Shown here piece after piece: positions 1 through 7,045 of a stretch of 10,783 nucleotides of DNA. Source of the stretch: Planctomycetota bacterium (GTDB lineage Bacteria > Planctomycetota > Planctomycetia > Pirellulales > Lacipirellulaceae); assembly GCA_024278035.1 (NCBI GenBank), contig JAJRUA010000147.1:1-10783 (forward strand). The letters are read 5' to 3'. Position numbers and translations under genes: made by a program. The notes under the pieces are model-generated. The model was not told the DNA's origin, made no database searches, and saw only the letters and a program-made list of their open reading frames with translations. The stretch's first letter is position 1, and every line of letters begins with the position of its first letter.

Positions 1-45
1 ACCCTACGCCTCCACGCCGTCCTAATACCACGTTAAGAAAACCCG

Positions 46-2397
46 ATGAAAATTCGCACACGATTGACTTTGGGTTTTCTTGCGTGTGGCGTAATCCCTC
101 TCTTGTTTGCCACGGTCGCAAGTTATCGGTCTGCAAGCCATACCCTTCAAGCCGTTCGTTCTCAGGCCTCGTCGGACATACGGGCAAAAGCAACCGCGCT
201 GCTTGAAGTGCAACGAGAGCTCAAAACGGCCCAAATCGAAACTTACTTCGGCCAAATCCGGGACCAACTACTAACCTTTGCCGAAAACCGCATGACGGTC
301 GAGGCTATGCGGTCCTTCCCGCAATGCTTTTCTGTCTATTCAGAACAGGCGGGAGTGAATGCGGAGAGGCTCGCCGGGCAACGTGCCTCACTTCTAGCGT
401 ACTACACCGAAGAGTTCGCCAACGAATACCAATCGCGAAATCACGGCGTAACAGTCGATGCCGCCCAACTGTTTACGTCACTCGACGATTCCTCGATCGC
501 TTTGCAATACGCTTACATCAAGGCGAACCCCAATCCACTCGGCTCCCAACACGAGCTGGACGCCTCCGAGACAGAGACGGACTACGATGTTCTACACACG
601 ATCGTCCATCCGGTCGTTCGGAGTTACCTTGAGAAGTTTGGGTACCACGACATTTTCTTCGTCGATGCTGAAAGTGGCGCCGTTGTTTACTCCGTCTCTA
701 AGAAATTGGATTATGCGACTTCGCTGAAGGAGGGCCCCTATGCTGACACAAACCTTGGTGAAGCGTTTCGCCGGGCCAATGCCTTGCCTGCCGGGGAGTT
801 CGCCTTCGTCGACTTTAGGCCTTCCCTTCCCTCTTACGGAGCAGCAGCGAGCTACATCGGCACTCCGATTTTCGACGGCGAAAACAAACTGGGAGTTCTC
901 CTCTTCCAGATGCCCGTCGATCGCATTCAAGCAATCATGGCCCCTCGAGAAGGCCTTGGCGAAACGGGCGAAGCGATTTTAATCGGCCCTGACTCTCAGA
1001 TGCGAAGCGACTCTTACCTAAAGCCAGAAACGCATAGTCTCAGCGCCTCCTTGCGTAGTCCGTCTACAGGAAGTGTGAAGAACGACGCGGTTAAGGCTTC
1101 ACTTGCCGGAAAAACGGGAACTGAAATCGTAACCGACTATCGCCAAAAAGAAGCCCTAACGGCCTACGGGCCGGTTGAGGTCTTGGGTGCCCGTTGGGCA
1201 ATTTCGGCAAAAATGGACACCAGCGAAGCCTTCCATGCGATCGACGAAATAAACTCGGTGGCTTCCTCCGCTTCGGCTGGGTTGTTTTGGACAGGCCTCA
1301 CGGTAGGGCTAGCTTCGTTGGTTGGTATCCTTGCGTTGGCATGGTTCCTTTCTCGTACGATTACGGAGCCTCTCCAACGGATTGTCCGCCACTTGGGACA
1401 TATCTCGAAAGAGAATGCGGATCTGACTCGCCGTCTTCCGATTGAGTCGGAGGATGAACTGGGAGAGCTGGCTCAAGGGTTCAATGCCTTCTTTGAACGC
1501 ATTCAAGGGATTCTCAAGCAAGTCACCCAGACAAGCACGCAATTGGAATCGGCTTCGACACGGCTCACATCAACCGCCACGACACTTTCCAGCGGTGCCG
1601 CACAAACGGGGCAACAGTCTGCCACGGCATCGGCAGCGGCGGAGGAAATGTCCCTGAGCATGAAAAACATGACGACGACCAGCGAACAAATGTCGTCCAA
1701 CATTCGTTCGGTCGCCACGGCTACTGAGCAAATGACCGAGACGATTAGCGAAATCGCTAAAAACGCGGAGCAATCGGCCAACGTTGCTGATCGCGCAGCC
1801 CAACTGGCTGAAATCAGTAACGAGAAGGTCGGTGGCCTCGGTGAATCGGCCAACGAAATTGGCAAAGTCATTGGCGTGATTCAGGACATTGCCGAACAAA
1901 CGAACCTGTTGGCCCTCAATGCAACGATCGAGGCGGCTCGGGCGGGTGAGGCCGGCAAGGGCTTTGCCGTGGTGGCTTCGGAAGTCAAGGAACTCGCCAA
2001 CCAATCGGCCGGCGCTGCCAACGAGATTCGTTCCAAAATTGAAGGGATCCAAAGCTCAGCAACCGAAGCGGTAAGCGCCATCCAAGAAATCACTTCCGTC
2101 ATCACCGACGTGAACGAGGTGGCACGAACCATTGCCGCGGCGGTCGAAGAACAGAGCATCACGACGCGTGACATCTCGGAGAATGTTTCACAAACCGCTT
2201 CGGCTGCGGATGTGGTCACAGCCAGTGTCAGCGAAACAACGATCGCTAGCCAGGAAATCACGGAAAACATCGCGGGCGTAGATCGAGGTGCTAAGCAGAC
2301 GGCGGATTCGGCTGCTGAAACCCAATCTGCCGGAAGCGAGGTTTCTCGTTTGGCAGAGGAACTGGGCACGCTGGTCGGTCAATTCCGAGTGGGATAA
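46..2397 (+). CDS. Methyl-accepting chemotaxis protein (transmembrane receptor)
   Basis: This 783-residue inner-membrane chemoreceptor should pass a periplasmic signal to a CheA/CheW array. A short basic N-terminus leads into membrane segment 1 (about residues 8-26). A large periplasmic sensor region of about 380 residues follows; it looks Cache-like, but I could not assign a ligand. Membrane segment 2 is at about 411-435 and a HAMP linker at about 436-490, beginning SRTITEPL. The coiled-coil signalling domain fills the rest, with the very conserved hairpin tip at about 615-655 ([20 protein letters not shown], then [13 protein letters not shown]). Candidate methylation pairs are E533-E534 in ASAAAEEMS and E701-E702 in AAAVEEQS (inference from the family pattern). 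The protein ends QFRVG, with no NWETF-like CheR tether. The ATG at 46 is the first in frame and directly precedes the membrane segment; there is no clear Shine-Dalgarno site. cheB and cheR follow on the same strand. Confidence 0.95.
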   Translation: MKIRTRLTLGFLACGVIPLLFATVASYRSASHTLQAVRSQASSDIRAKATALLEVQRELKTAQIETYFGQIRDQLLTFAENRMTVEAMRSFPQCFSVYSEQAGVNAERLAGQRASLLAYYTEEFANEYQSRNHGVTVDAAQLFTSLDDSSIALQYAYIKANPNPLGSQHELDASETETDYDVLHTIVHPVVRSYLEKFGYHDIFFVDAESGAVVYSVSKKLDYATSLKEGPYADTNLGEAFRRANALPAGEFAFVDFRPSLPSYGAAASYIGTPIFDGENKLGVLLFQMPVDRIQAIMAPREGLGETGEAILIGPDSQMRSDSYLKPETHSLSASLRSPSTGSVKNDAVKASLAGKTGTEIVTDYRQKEALTAYGPVEVLGARWAISAKMDTSEAFHAIDEINSVASSASAGLFWTGLTVGLASLVGILALAWFLSRTITEPLQRIVRHLGHISKENADLTRRLPIESEDELGELAQGFNAFFERIQGILKQVTQTSTQLESASTRLTSTATTLSSGAAQTGQQSATASAAAEEMSLSMKNMTTTSEQMSSNIRSVATATEQMTETISEIAKNAEQSANVADRAAQLAEISNEKVGGLGESANEIGKVIGVIQDIAEQTNLLALNATIEAARAGEAGKGFAVVASEVKELANQSAGAANEIRSKIEGIQSSATEAVSAIQEITSVITDVNEVARTIAAAVEEQSITTRDISENVSQTASAADVVTASVSETTIASQEITENIAGVDRGAKQTADSAAETQSAGSEVSRLAEELGTLVGQFRVG

Positions 2398-2458
2398 ATC
2401 CCCCAAAAAACAACACCCTACTTTTGACACTCACCTTAGACGAAGCCTCGGCACAAAA

Positions 2459-3577
2459 ATGACAACTACCCCCTCAACCTTAAAGTGCCTCGTCGTTGAC
2501 GATTCGTCACTTTACCGAAAAATCGTTCGCGATGTCCTAAAATCGATTCCTGGCGTGGAAGTCGTTGGCATCGCAAGCGATGGTAAGTTGGCCATCGATC
2601 AAATCGAGGCGTTGCGTCCTGACCTTGTGACACTCGACCTTGAGATGCCTCACCTTGATGGAATCGGCGTGCTGCGAGAAATGTCGGCACGTGGCCTTTC
2701 ACCGGCAACGATCATGGTGAGCGCCTTCACCGCTCGTGGGGCGAAAGCGACAACGACCGCCCTTCAGCTCGGAGCGTTCGACTTTATCCTCAAACCGACC
2801 ACCAATTCCATGGAAGAAAGCATCCAGCAGTTGCGGCGCGATCTCACCCCTAAGGTTCACGCCTGTCGAGCCAGGACCGCTGCTCCGACGAAACCGGGCG
2901 CACGACCGGCAGGGCTACGAACCCGTCAGCCAGCTCGCTCACCCGTACGTTCCGCACCTCCCGCCCCCGTCGTACGTCGTGGCCTCCCCCAACGGCCTGA
3001 GATTATTGCCATTGGTGTTTCGACAGGAGGGCCCAAATCCCTAACCCAAGTGCTGCCCAATCTGCCTGCAACTTTTCCCGTGCCCATCGTTTTGGTACAG
3101 CACATGCCGCCAATGTTTACCAAAAGCCTGGCGGAAGACCTCGACCGCCGGTGTGCTTTGCACGTTATGGAAGCGACCCACGGCCAAGCGGTACGCAAGG
3201 GCGAAATCCTCATCGCTCCGGGTGGCAAGCAAATGAAAATCGTGCGGCTCGCCTCGGGGCCTGTCGTGCAAATCACCGACGATGCCCCTCTTCGCAATTG
3301 TAAGCCGTCGGTCGATTACCTTTTCCAATCGGTCGCCGAAGAGTACGGAGCGAAATCGCTCGGCGTGGTGCTCACCGGCATGGGGGACGATGGCACCCAA
3401 GGTGCCAAGGCTCTTAAAGAAGCGGGCGCGTCGATCATCGCCCAAGATGAGGCTACCTGCGTTGTTTACGGCATGCCCAAAAGCATTGTCGACAACGGAC
3501 TTGCCGACAGCGTTGCACCCCTCAATCAAATTACTCAACACATCCAAAACGCCTTCCAGCGGAGAGCCGCCATATGA
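2459..3577 (+). CDS. cheB: CheB, chemoreceptor glutamate methylesterase/deamidase
   Basis: This cytoplasmic enzyme of 372 residues removes methyl groups from receptor glutamates and can deamidate glutamines. The N-terminal receiver domain (about 9-125) has the acidic pair D14-D15 in VVDDSS, the phospho-acceptor D60 in LDLEMP, S88, and K112 in LKP. A linker of about 50 residues (130-180) is rich in Ala, Pro and Arg. The C-terminal methylesterase domain (about 181-368) shows the catalytic triad by motif: S188 in GVSTGGP, H215 in VQHMP and D311 in GMGDDG. The frame is open further upstream into the receptor gene, but the ATG at 2459 gives the normal CheB N-terminus; no Shine-Dalgarno site is obvious. 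It starts 61 bases after the receptor stop and overlaps cheR by 4 bases (ATGA). Phosphorylation by CheA would be expected to activate it, but no cheA lies in the window. Confidence 0.96.
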   Translation: MTTTPSTLKCLVVDDSSLYRKIVRDVLKSIPGVEVVGIASDGKLAIDQIEALRPDLVTLDLEMPHLDGIGVLREMSARGLSPATIMVSAFTARGAKATTTALQLGAFDFILKPTTNSMEESIQQLRRDLTPKVHACRARTAAPTKPGARPAGLRTRQPARSPVRSAPPAPVVRRGLPQRPEIIAIGVSTGGPKSLTQVLPNLPATFPVPIVLVQHMPPMFTKSLAEDLDRRCALHVMEATHGQAVRKGEILIAPGGKQMKIVRLASGPVVQITDDAPLRNCKPSVDYLFQSVAEEYGAKSLGVVLTGMGDDGTQGAKALKEAGASIIAQDEATCVVYGMPKSIVDNGLADSVAPLNQITQHIQNAFQRRAAI

Positions 3578-4422
3578 GACCCACACCTGAAGATATTGAT
3601 GCCGTCTGCAAAATGGTCGATGAACTGTGCGGGATTTATCTCGACGACAGCAAAGACTATTTGATCGAAGGCCGGCTAGCTCGACTCGTCAAAGAGCATG
3701 GCTGTGCGAATTACGTCGAGCTAACTCGCAAGGTGCGAAGTTTGCCTGCACTCAAAGACGAAGTCGTCGATGCGATCACAACGAATGAAACCTTGTGGTT
3801 CCGCGATAACACGCCGTTTGAAGCCTTACGGCATAAAATCTTTCCTGAATTGATCGACGCCAAGAAAGGGTCGCTCTTTCCGAAGAAGTTCCGCGTCTGG
3901 TCTGCCGCTTGTAGCACGGGGCAAGAAGCCTACAGCATTATGATGGCGTTTGCGGATGTGGTCCCTGACTTTGAGGATTGGAATCTCCAGATTTACGGAA
4001 CCGATATTTCTCCCTCGGCGGTCGCTAAAGCGCAGAAGGGCGAATACAGCAATCTTGAAATCAGCCGTGGCCTCACGCAAAAGCACCAGAGCGCCTACTT
4101 CCTCCGCAAAGGAGAAAACTGGCAGGTCAACGACCTGCTCCGACGCCGCTGTAAGTTTGAGGTCCGTAATCTGCTCAAACCGCTCACGGGTGTCGGTACG
4201 TTCGACGTGATTTTCTGCCGAAACGTGGCGATTTACTTCACGCCTGAAGACCGTAAGAGACTTTTCAACGGACTGGCTGAGGCGCTCAATCCGGGGGGAT
4301 GGTTGTTCACCGGCTCGGGGGAATCGCTAGCCGACCTTGGCCCTAACTGGACGCCGAAACAACATTGCCGCAGCGTTTGTTACCAGCCCAACGGCTGCAA
4401 CGGGGTGGCAACACTGCGTTAA
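3574..4422 (+). CDS. cheR: CheR, SAM-dependent chemoreceptor methyltransferase
   Basis: This 282-residue cytoplasmic methyltransferase moves methyl groups from S-adenosylmethionine to receptor glutamates, opposing CheB. The small all-helical N-terminal domain is at about 8-60. The SAM-binding fold follows, with the family signatures TTNETLWFRD (69-78), RVWSAACSTGQEAYSI (107-122), GTDIS with D144 (142-146) and CRNVAIYF with N217 (215-222). The first acidic residue of the usual STGEEPYS motif is Gln here and its Pro is Ala, which is mild divergence. The start ATG at 3574 overlaps the cheB stop (ATGA), which points to translational coupling. There is no TPR extension, so this is a simple CheR. 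The gene ends about 100 bases before the convergent phosphorylase-like gene on the other strand, with a palindrome between. Confidence 0.96.
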   Translation: MRPTPEDIDAVCKMVDELCGIYLDDSKDYLIEGRLARLVKEHGCANYVELTRKVRSLPALKDEVVDAITTNETLWFRDNTPFEALRHKIFPELIDAKKGSLFPKKFRVWSAACSTGQEAYSIMMAFADVVPDFEDWNLQIYGTDISPSAVAKAQKGEYSNLEISRGLTQKHQSAYFLRKGENWQVNDLLRRRCKFEVRNLLKPLTGVGTFDVIFCRNVAIYFTPEDRKRLFNGLAEALNPGGWLFTGSGESLADLGPNWTPKQHCRSVCYQPNGCNGVATLR

Positions 4423-4463
4423 AGTATCGGTGGAGGGGGCAAGCGTTTTCCCGCCCCAATGTT

Positions 4464-4509
4464 CCCCGCCAGGATGGCGGGGCTATAGCCTCGCCATCCT
4501 GGGGCGAGG
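4464..4509. repeat. Compound palindrome between convergent genes
   Basis: A 34-base imperfect palindrome (4469-4502) has arms CCAGGATGGCGGGGCTA and TAGCCTCGCCATCCTGG, with one G.U-type mismatch and no loop. The same bases can instead form two separate hairpins: CCCCGCC/GGCGGGG (4464-4470 with 4476-4482, loop AGGAT) and CCTCGCC/GGCGAGG (4489-4495 with 4503-4509, 7-base loop). It lies between the 3' ends of cheR (+) and the phosphorylase-like gene (-), a good place for a bidirectional terminator, although no T-tract follows on either strand. It may equally be a dispersed REP-like element. The rest of 4423-4523 shows nothing else. Confidence 0.75.
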
Positions 4510-4523
4510 AGAGGAGCACGGGG

Positions 4524-5231
4524 CTAAGGCAGCCGTTGAACCAGCTCCTCCAACGCGTCGGCAAACTGCTCGCCCTGCTCCCAACGAGTGGATTGCTTTT
4601 TCCAGAGGGCACCGACGCTCTTCGGTTGCCGCCATAGTGAGCCAACCACCCCGCCGGCACGACGGGCGAGGCTCCGCCCGATGCGATCAGGCGGCACTAT
4701 CACTTGCTCCGATCCCAGCTCCGCTGGACTCGGCCCGATAAGGGCCAAGGCAATCGCAACGACCACACCGCCGCGCTCGGCGGCACGGCCCGCATCGTAC
4801 GCCCAGTTGCTAGTCGCCATTACGTCTGGCCGCTCGGCCAGAGAGATCGGACCGTCGCCGCAAATACCGCATCGCTGCGGTTGGGGATCAATCGATGGCA
4901 CCGAAATCGCTTCGTCGTCCTCCCGCTCAATTCGTGTCGCATGGAGCAACGCTCCCGGTGCCCAATTTTTCGCCACCGCTACGGCCGGTCCCATAAGCAA
5001 AGTTTGCCGCGGTCTGTGGGCGGCCGCCACCGCTTGGAGCGCTTCGGACAGCCGATTCGTCTTGAGAGACGCCACAAGAATCCGGCGCTCGTGCAAATTG
5101 CCCGTTATCAAATCGACCAACGGGCCGTGAAGGCTTCGAGCACCAGCAAGCCGATCAGAAAAAGCACCAAGCAACCCTGGCCCCATTTCCCACACAGCCA
5201 AGTCACATCGATCGGCTATTGGGGGAGGCAT
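4524..5231 (-). CDS. Divergent PNP/UDP-phosphorylase-superfamily protein, probably non-catalytic
   Basis: A 235-residue protein, tentatively assigned by pattern to the purine/uridine phosphorylase and MTA/SAH nucleosidase superfamily. The order of segments fits a whole domain: an early stretch DLAVWEMGPGLLGAFSDRLA (10-29) where relatives have a FALPIEAG-like start; EALQAVAAAHRPRQTLLMGP (63-82) where they have an ALIDGHRP-WVISAGFAG-like segment; VMATSNWAYDAGRAAERGG (137-155) where they have DMETWAVAEVCRRRG; and a tail WRQPKSVGALWK (200-211) with a final amphipathic helix. The glycine-rich phosphate loop and the acidic DMET residues seem lost, so I infer a pseudo-enzyme. No signal peptide or membrane segment is seen. 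The start ATG at 5231 has only a weak ribosome site and lies in the same frame as the small ORF upstream, 12 bases after its TAG. Codon structure favours this strand over the open antisense frames. Confidence 0.6.
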   Translation of the reverse strand: MPPPIADRCDLAVWEMGPGLLGAFSDRLAGARSLHGPLVDLITGNLHERRILVASLKTNRLSEALQAVAAAHRPRQTLLMGPAVAVAKNWAPGALLHATRIEREDDEAISVPSIDPQPQRCGICGDGPISLAERPDVMATSNWAYDAGRAAERGGVVVAIALALIGPSPAELGSEQVIVPPDRIGRSLARRAGGVVGSLWRQPKSVGALWKKQSTRWEQGEQFADALEELVQRLP

Positions 5232-5243
5232 CGATCTGAATCT

Positions 5244-5417
5244 CTATTGTTCGTCCGCACAAACGAGCCGCAAGACAGGTGGATCGATCCCTTGGTTCGG
5301 ATCATAAAGACTCAAACGATGCTGATCGCCAGCCTCTAGATCCCAAGAGTGCCCTTCGGTCGTGAGACCTCGATCGATCACACGGGTAGCAGCTTCTTGA
5401 AAAGAAAGAATGTCCAT
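5244..5417 (-). CDS. Small protein of unknown function (57 aa)
   Basis: This short ORF was read by hand from the - strand. It begins MDILSFQEAATRVIDRG and ends VLRLVCADEQ before a TAG stop. The start ATG at 5417 is preceded by AGGAAGG four bases upstream, one of the few good Shine-Dalgarno sites in the window, and a plausible promoter lies at 5482-5510. The composition looks like a soluble, acidic protein, with an amphipathic helix first and a few Trp/His/Tyr residues in the middle. I do not recognise a family. It is in the same reading frame as the phosphorylase-like ORF, which resumes five codons after the TAG. The two may therefore be separate operon genes, a gene broken by a nonsense mutation, or a readthrough product. 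Confidence 0.55.
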   Translation of the reverse strand: MDILSFQEAATRVIDRGLTTEGHSWDLEAGDQHRLSLYDPNQGIDPPVLRLVCADEQ

Positions 5418-5481
5418 CGTGCCTTCCTGGCATGGTTATCATCGAATCCCTGATACGCGGGGCGCGTCTCAACTTTGTGTG

Positions 5482-5510
5482 AGGATAAGCGGCAAGGCGA
5501 TTGATGACAA
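5482..5510 (-). promoter_or_regulatory. Putative sigma-70-type promoter for the 57-aa ORF
   Basis: On the - strand, TTGTCA (5505-5510) and TATCCT (5482-5487) are separated by 17 bases, about 60 bases before the ATG at 5417. The -35 matches consensus at five of six positions and the -10 at four of six. The 138-base gap after the kinase gene otherwise holds only a weak terminator-like signal. Assigned by eye only. Confidence 0.35.
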
Positions 5511-5520
5511 GTAGTGGCAG

Positions 5521-5547
5521 AAAAAAAAGAACTTCGCACACAAGCGA
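5521..5547 (-). terminator. Weak terminator-like hairpin with T-tract after the kinase gene
   Basis: On the - strand, TCGC (5544-5547) can pair with GCGA (5534-5537) across a 6-base loop; a run of eight T follows at 5528-5521. The stem is only four base pairs, so termination would be weak. Its position 9 bases after the kinase stop codon supports the role. Confidence 0.35.
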
Positions 5548-5550
5548 TGG

Positions 5551-5583
5551 ACTGCCTACTGCTCGTTGCCCACTGCCCGCTGT
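5551..5583. repeat. Degenerate ACTGCCY heptamer repeat at the 3' end of the kinase gene
   Basis: The + strand reads ACTGCCT, then ACTGCTCGTTGCCC, then ACTGCCC and GCTG, a short degenerate run of an ACTGCCY-type heptamer. It covers the kinase stop codon and encodes its last residues (about AVGNEQ). Heptamer runs of this style occur as dispersed repeats in some bacterial genomes. It is short here and could be chance. Confidence 0.4.
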
Positions 5584-6293
5584 GCTAGCACGAGCGTCAC
5601 GGTCACTCCACGCGCCGGCTCACTCTCAAGCCGTACCGTGCCGCCATGCTCCGTAACAATTCGCCAGCACTTCGACAGACCAAACCCCAAGCCACGCCCC
5701 GCTTCGCGTCCACTGAAAAAAGGATCGAACACATGCGGGCGAATCGCCTCCGGCACGCCGGGGCCGTTGTCACGGACTTCGATTGCCACCTTCGTCTCCC
5801 CCTCACTACGCACAAGCAAAGCAACCTGGGCCTCGGGTGTCGGTCCCGCTTGATCGATAGCATCAAGGCTATTCTCTATAACCGCTCGCAATGCAACGGC
5901 CATTTGCAGCGGATCCACCTGGGCGGTCACGTCCTCACTGCTAGCAAGAATCGCCAACTGAATGCCTCGCCCTTCGGCAAGCGGCTTGAGTTCGTCCAGC
6001 ACTTTGCTAGCAAGTTCGACCAAACGAACGGGCTCTTTCTTGAGCGCCGGAGGCCGGGCAAAGAGCATCAAGTCCGAGATCATCTCATGCGCCCGCATCG
6101 CAGCACGGTGCATTGCCTCGAGCATTTTCCGTTTCTCAGGATCGTCTTCACGCTTGAGCATCGTCTGAGCGCGCAGAGCGATGTTCGCCAACGGGTTGTT
6201 GATCTCATGGCTCGCCCCGTAAGCCAGCTCCTTCATCGCATCGAGTTTTGCCCGCTCTAATTCTTCGGCAAAGAGTTCGCGATTGTCGCTCAT
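5556..6293 (-). CDS. Soluble two-component sensor histidine kinase
   Basis: A 245-residue cytoplasmic kinase consisting almost only of the transmitter. The dimerisation/phosphotransfer helices carry the H-box SHEINNPLANIA with phospho-acceptor H29. The HATPase_c domain (about 86-236) has the N-box with N141 in VIENSLDAI, the G1 box DNGPGVP (175-181), the F-box FDPFFSG (189-195) and the G2 box GRGLGFGLS (199-207). No membrane segment, PAS, GAF or HAMP domain is present. The signal must come through a partner or the short N-terminal helix (MSDNRELFAEELERAKLDAM), which probably continues into the coiled coil. The ATG at 6293 is the natural start, with a poor ribosome site. The gene lies 102 bases after the response regulator on the same strand, so the two likely form a cognate pair. 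A repeat supplies the last few residues. Confidence 0.92.
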   Translation of the reverse strand: MSDNRELFAEELERAKLDAMKELAYGASHEINNPLANIALRAQTMLKREDDPEKRKMLEAMHRAAMRAHEMISDLMLFARPPALKKEPVRLVELASKVLDELKPLAEGRGIQLAILASSEDVTAQVDPLQMAVALRAVIENSLDAIDQAGPTPEAQVALLVRSEGETKVAIEVRDNGPGVPEAIRPHVFDPFFSGREAGRGLGFGLSKCWRIVTEHGGTVRLESEPARGVTVTLVLAQRAVGNEQ

Positions 6294-6321
6294 GGCTCGT
6301 GTCGGCAGATATTTAGCTCGT

Positions 6322-6375
6322 TTAGCCCCAGGTCACTGACCCGGCCTTAGCCCCAGGTCAGTGACCCGGGGCTAA
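6322..6375. repeat. REP-like palindrome TTAGCCCC...GGGGCTAA, one full and one partial copy
   Basis: The full copy (6347-6375) has 14-base arms, TTAGCCCCAGGTCA and TGACCCGGGGCTAA, around one G, with a single mismatch in the stem. A direct partial copy (6322-6343) has the same first arm and centre (with C instead of G) but lacks the final GGGGCTAA. It lies in the 102-base gap between the response regulator and the kinase on the - strand. As RNA it would form a strong hairpin that could cause partial termination or protect the upstream message. From memory, such TTAGCCCC/GGGGCTAA palindromes are common in planctomycete intergenic DNA. Confidence 0.8.
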
Positions 6376-6395
6376 TTGTAGAAAAAAGCGAATCG

Positions 6396-6980
6396 CTACT
6401 TGGCTTGTATCATATCCATATCAAGCAGTTGGCAAACCGTCAGCGTTAGCTTATCCACATCGAACGGTTTTTTGAGAAAATCATTGGCACCCGCATCGCG
6501 TAGCTCCTGGATACGATCTTCCTCAACCATGCCCGAAATACAAACAATGCGGACATTTTTCATTGTGTCGTCGCTGCGAACGAGCCGGCAAACTTCCAAA
6601 CCGTTGATATCCGGGAGCATCACATCAAGAATCACCACATCAGGGCGAAACTCTTTGATTTGCATTCCGGCACCAAAGCCGTTGTTCACGCTACGAACCT
6701 CAAACCGACTATCACGCTCGAAATGATCGACCAACAGGTCCACCAAATCTTGATCGTCATCCACCACCAACAGCCTGCGCCGCCCACTATCGAGCGCATC
6801 GGTCGGAATGCCGTTGTCCAGCATGAATGTGTACAACTGCTCGCGCGGAATACGGCGGAAACGGCTCCCTGGAACACGGAACCCTTTAAGTTGTCCTGAA
6901 TCGAAGCAGCGAATAATGGTCTGCTGGCTAACTTTGCAGATCTTCGCGGCTTCGCCTGTCGTGAAAACGGTCTTTTTCAT
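6396..6980 (-). CDS. Response regulator with N-terminal HTH and C-terminal receiver domain
   Basis: A 194-residue regulator with unusual domain order. Residues about 1-55 form a MerR/excisionase-type helix-turn-helix (TTGEAAKICKVSQQTIIRCF, then a wing with RVPGSRFRRI). A short linker follows, then a receiver domain (about 68-190) with acidic residues D74-D76 (VVDDD), phospho-acceptor D119 in ILDVMLPD, S149 in CISGM and K171 in LKKPF. The protein probably binds DNA in a phosphorylation-dependent way, and the kinase gene 102 bases downstream is the likely partner. I chose the ATG at 6980: the in-frame GTG at 6992 sits right against the GGAGAGGGG purine run, while the ATG is 11 bases from it, and relatives as I recall begin MKKTVFTTGEAA. 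A long structured leader and promoter precede it. Confidence 0.92.
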   Translation of the reverse strand: MKKTVFTTGEAAKICKVSQQTIIRCFDSGQLKGFRVPGSRFRRIPREQLYTFMLDNGIPTDALDSGRRRLLVVDDDQDLVDLLVDHFERDSRFEVRSVNNGFGAGMQIKEFRPDVVILDVMLPDINGLEVCRLVRSDDTMKNVRIVCISGMVEEDRIQELRDAGANDFLKKPFDVDKLTLTVCQLLDMDMIQAK

Positions 6981-7045
6981 CGGTGTAACCACCCCTCTCC
7001 ATAGTTGATGGTGAGACGCCCTCGCCTCTCAAATGACCTTCTTAA

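Noticed and set aside
1..45. Possible promoter or upstream gene end before the receptor
   Set aside because: The 45 bases show no clear -10/-35 pair, no ribosome site and no coding end; too short to judge.
1570..2369. Long - strand frames inside the receptor gene
   Set aside because: They are antisense to the conserved signalling domain and arise from its Ala/Ser-rich coiled-coil codons.
2288..2458. N-terminal extension of CheB into the receptor gene
   Set aside because: The receiver domain begins properly after the ATG at 2459; the extension is an out-of-frame read of the receptor 3' end.
4588..5130. + strand frame antisense to the phosphorylase-like gene, and the overlapping frame 4704-5339
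   Set aside because: The translations are Ser/Arg/Ala-rich shadows without domain features; the - strand frame has coherent fold-like segments.
5302..5541. - strand frame of 79 codons after the kinase
   Set aside because: It starts at a GTG inside the terminator-like T-tract and overlaps the 57-aa ORF, which has a good ribosome site and a more protein-like composition.
5646..6260. + strand frame of 204 codons antisense to the histidine kinase
   Set aside because: The opposite strand has all kinase boxes intact; this is a shadow frame.
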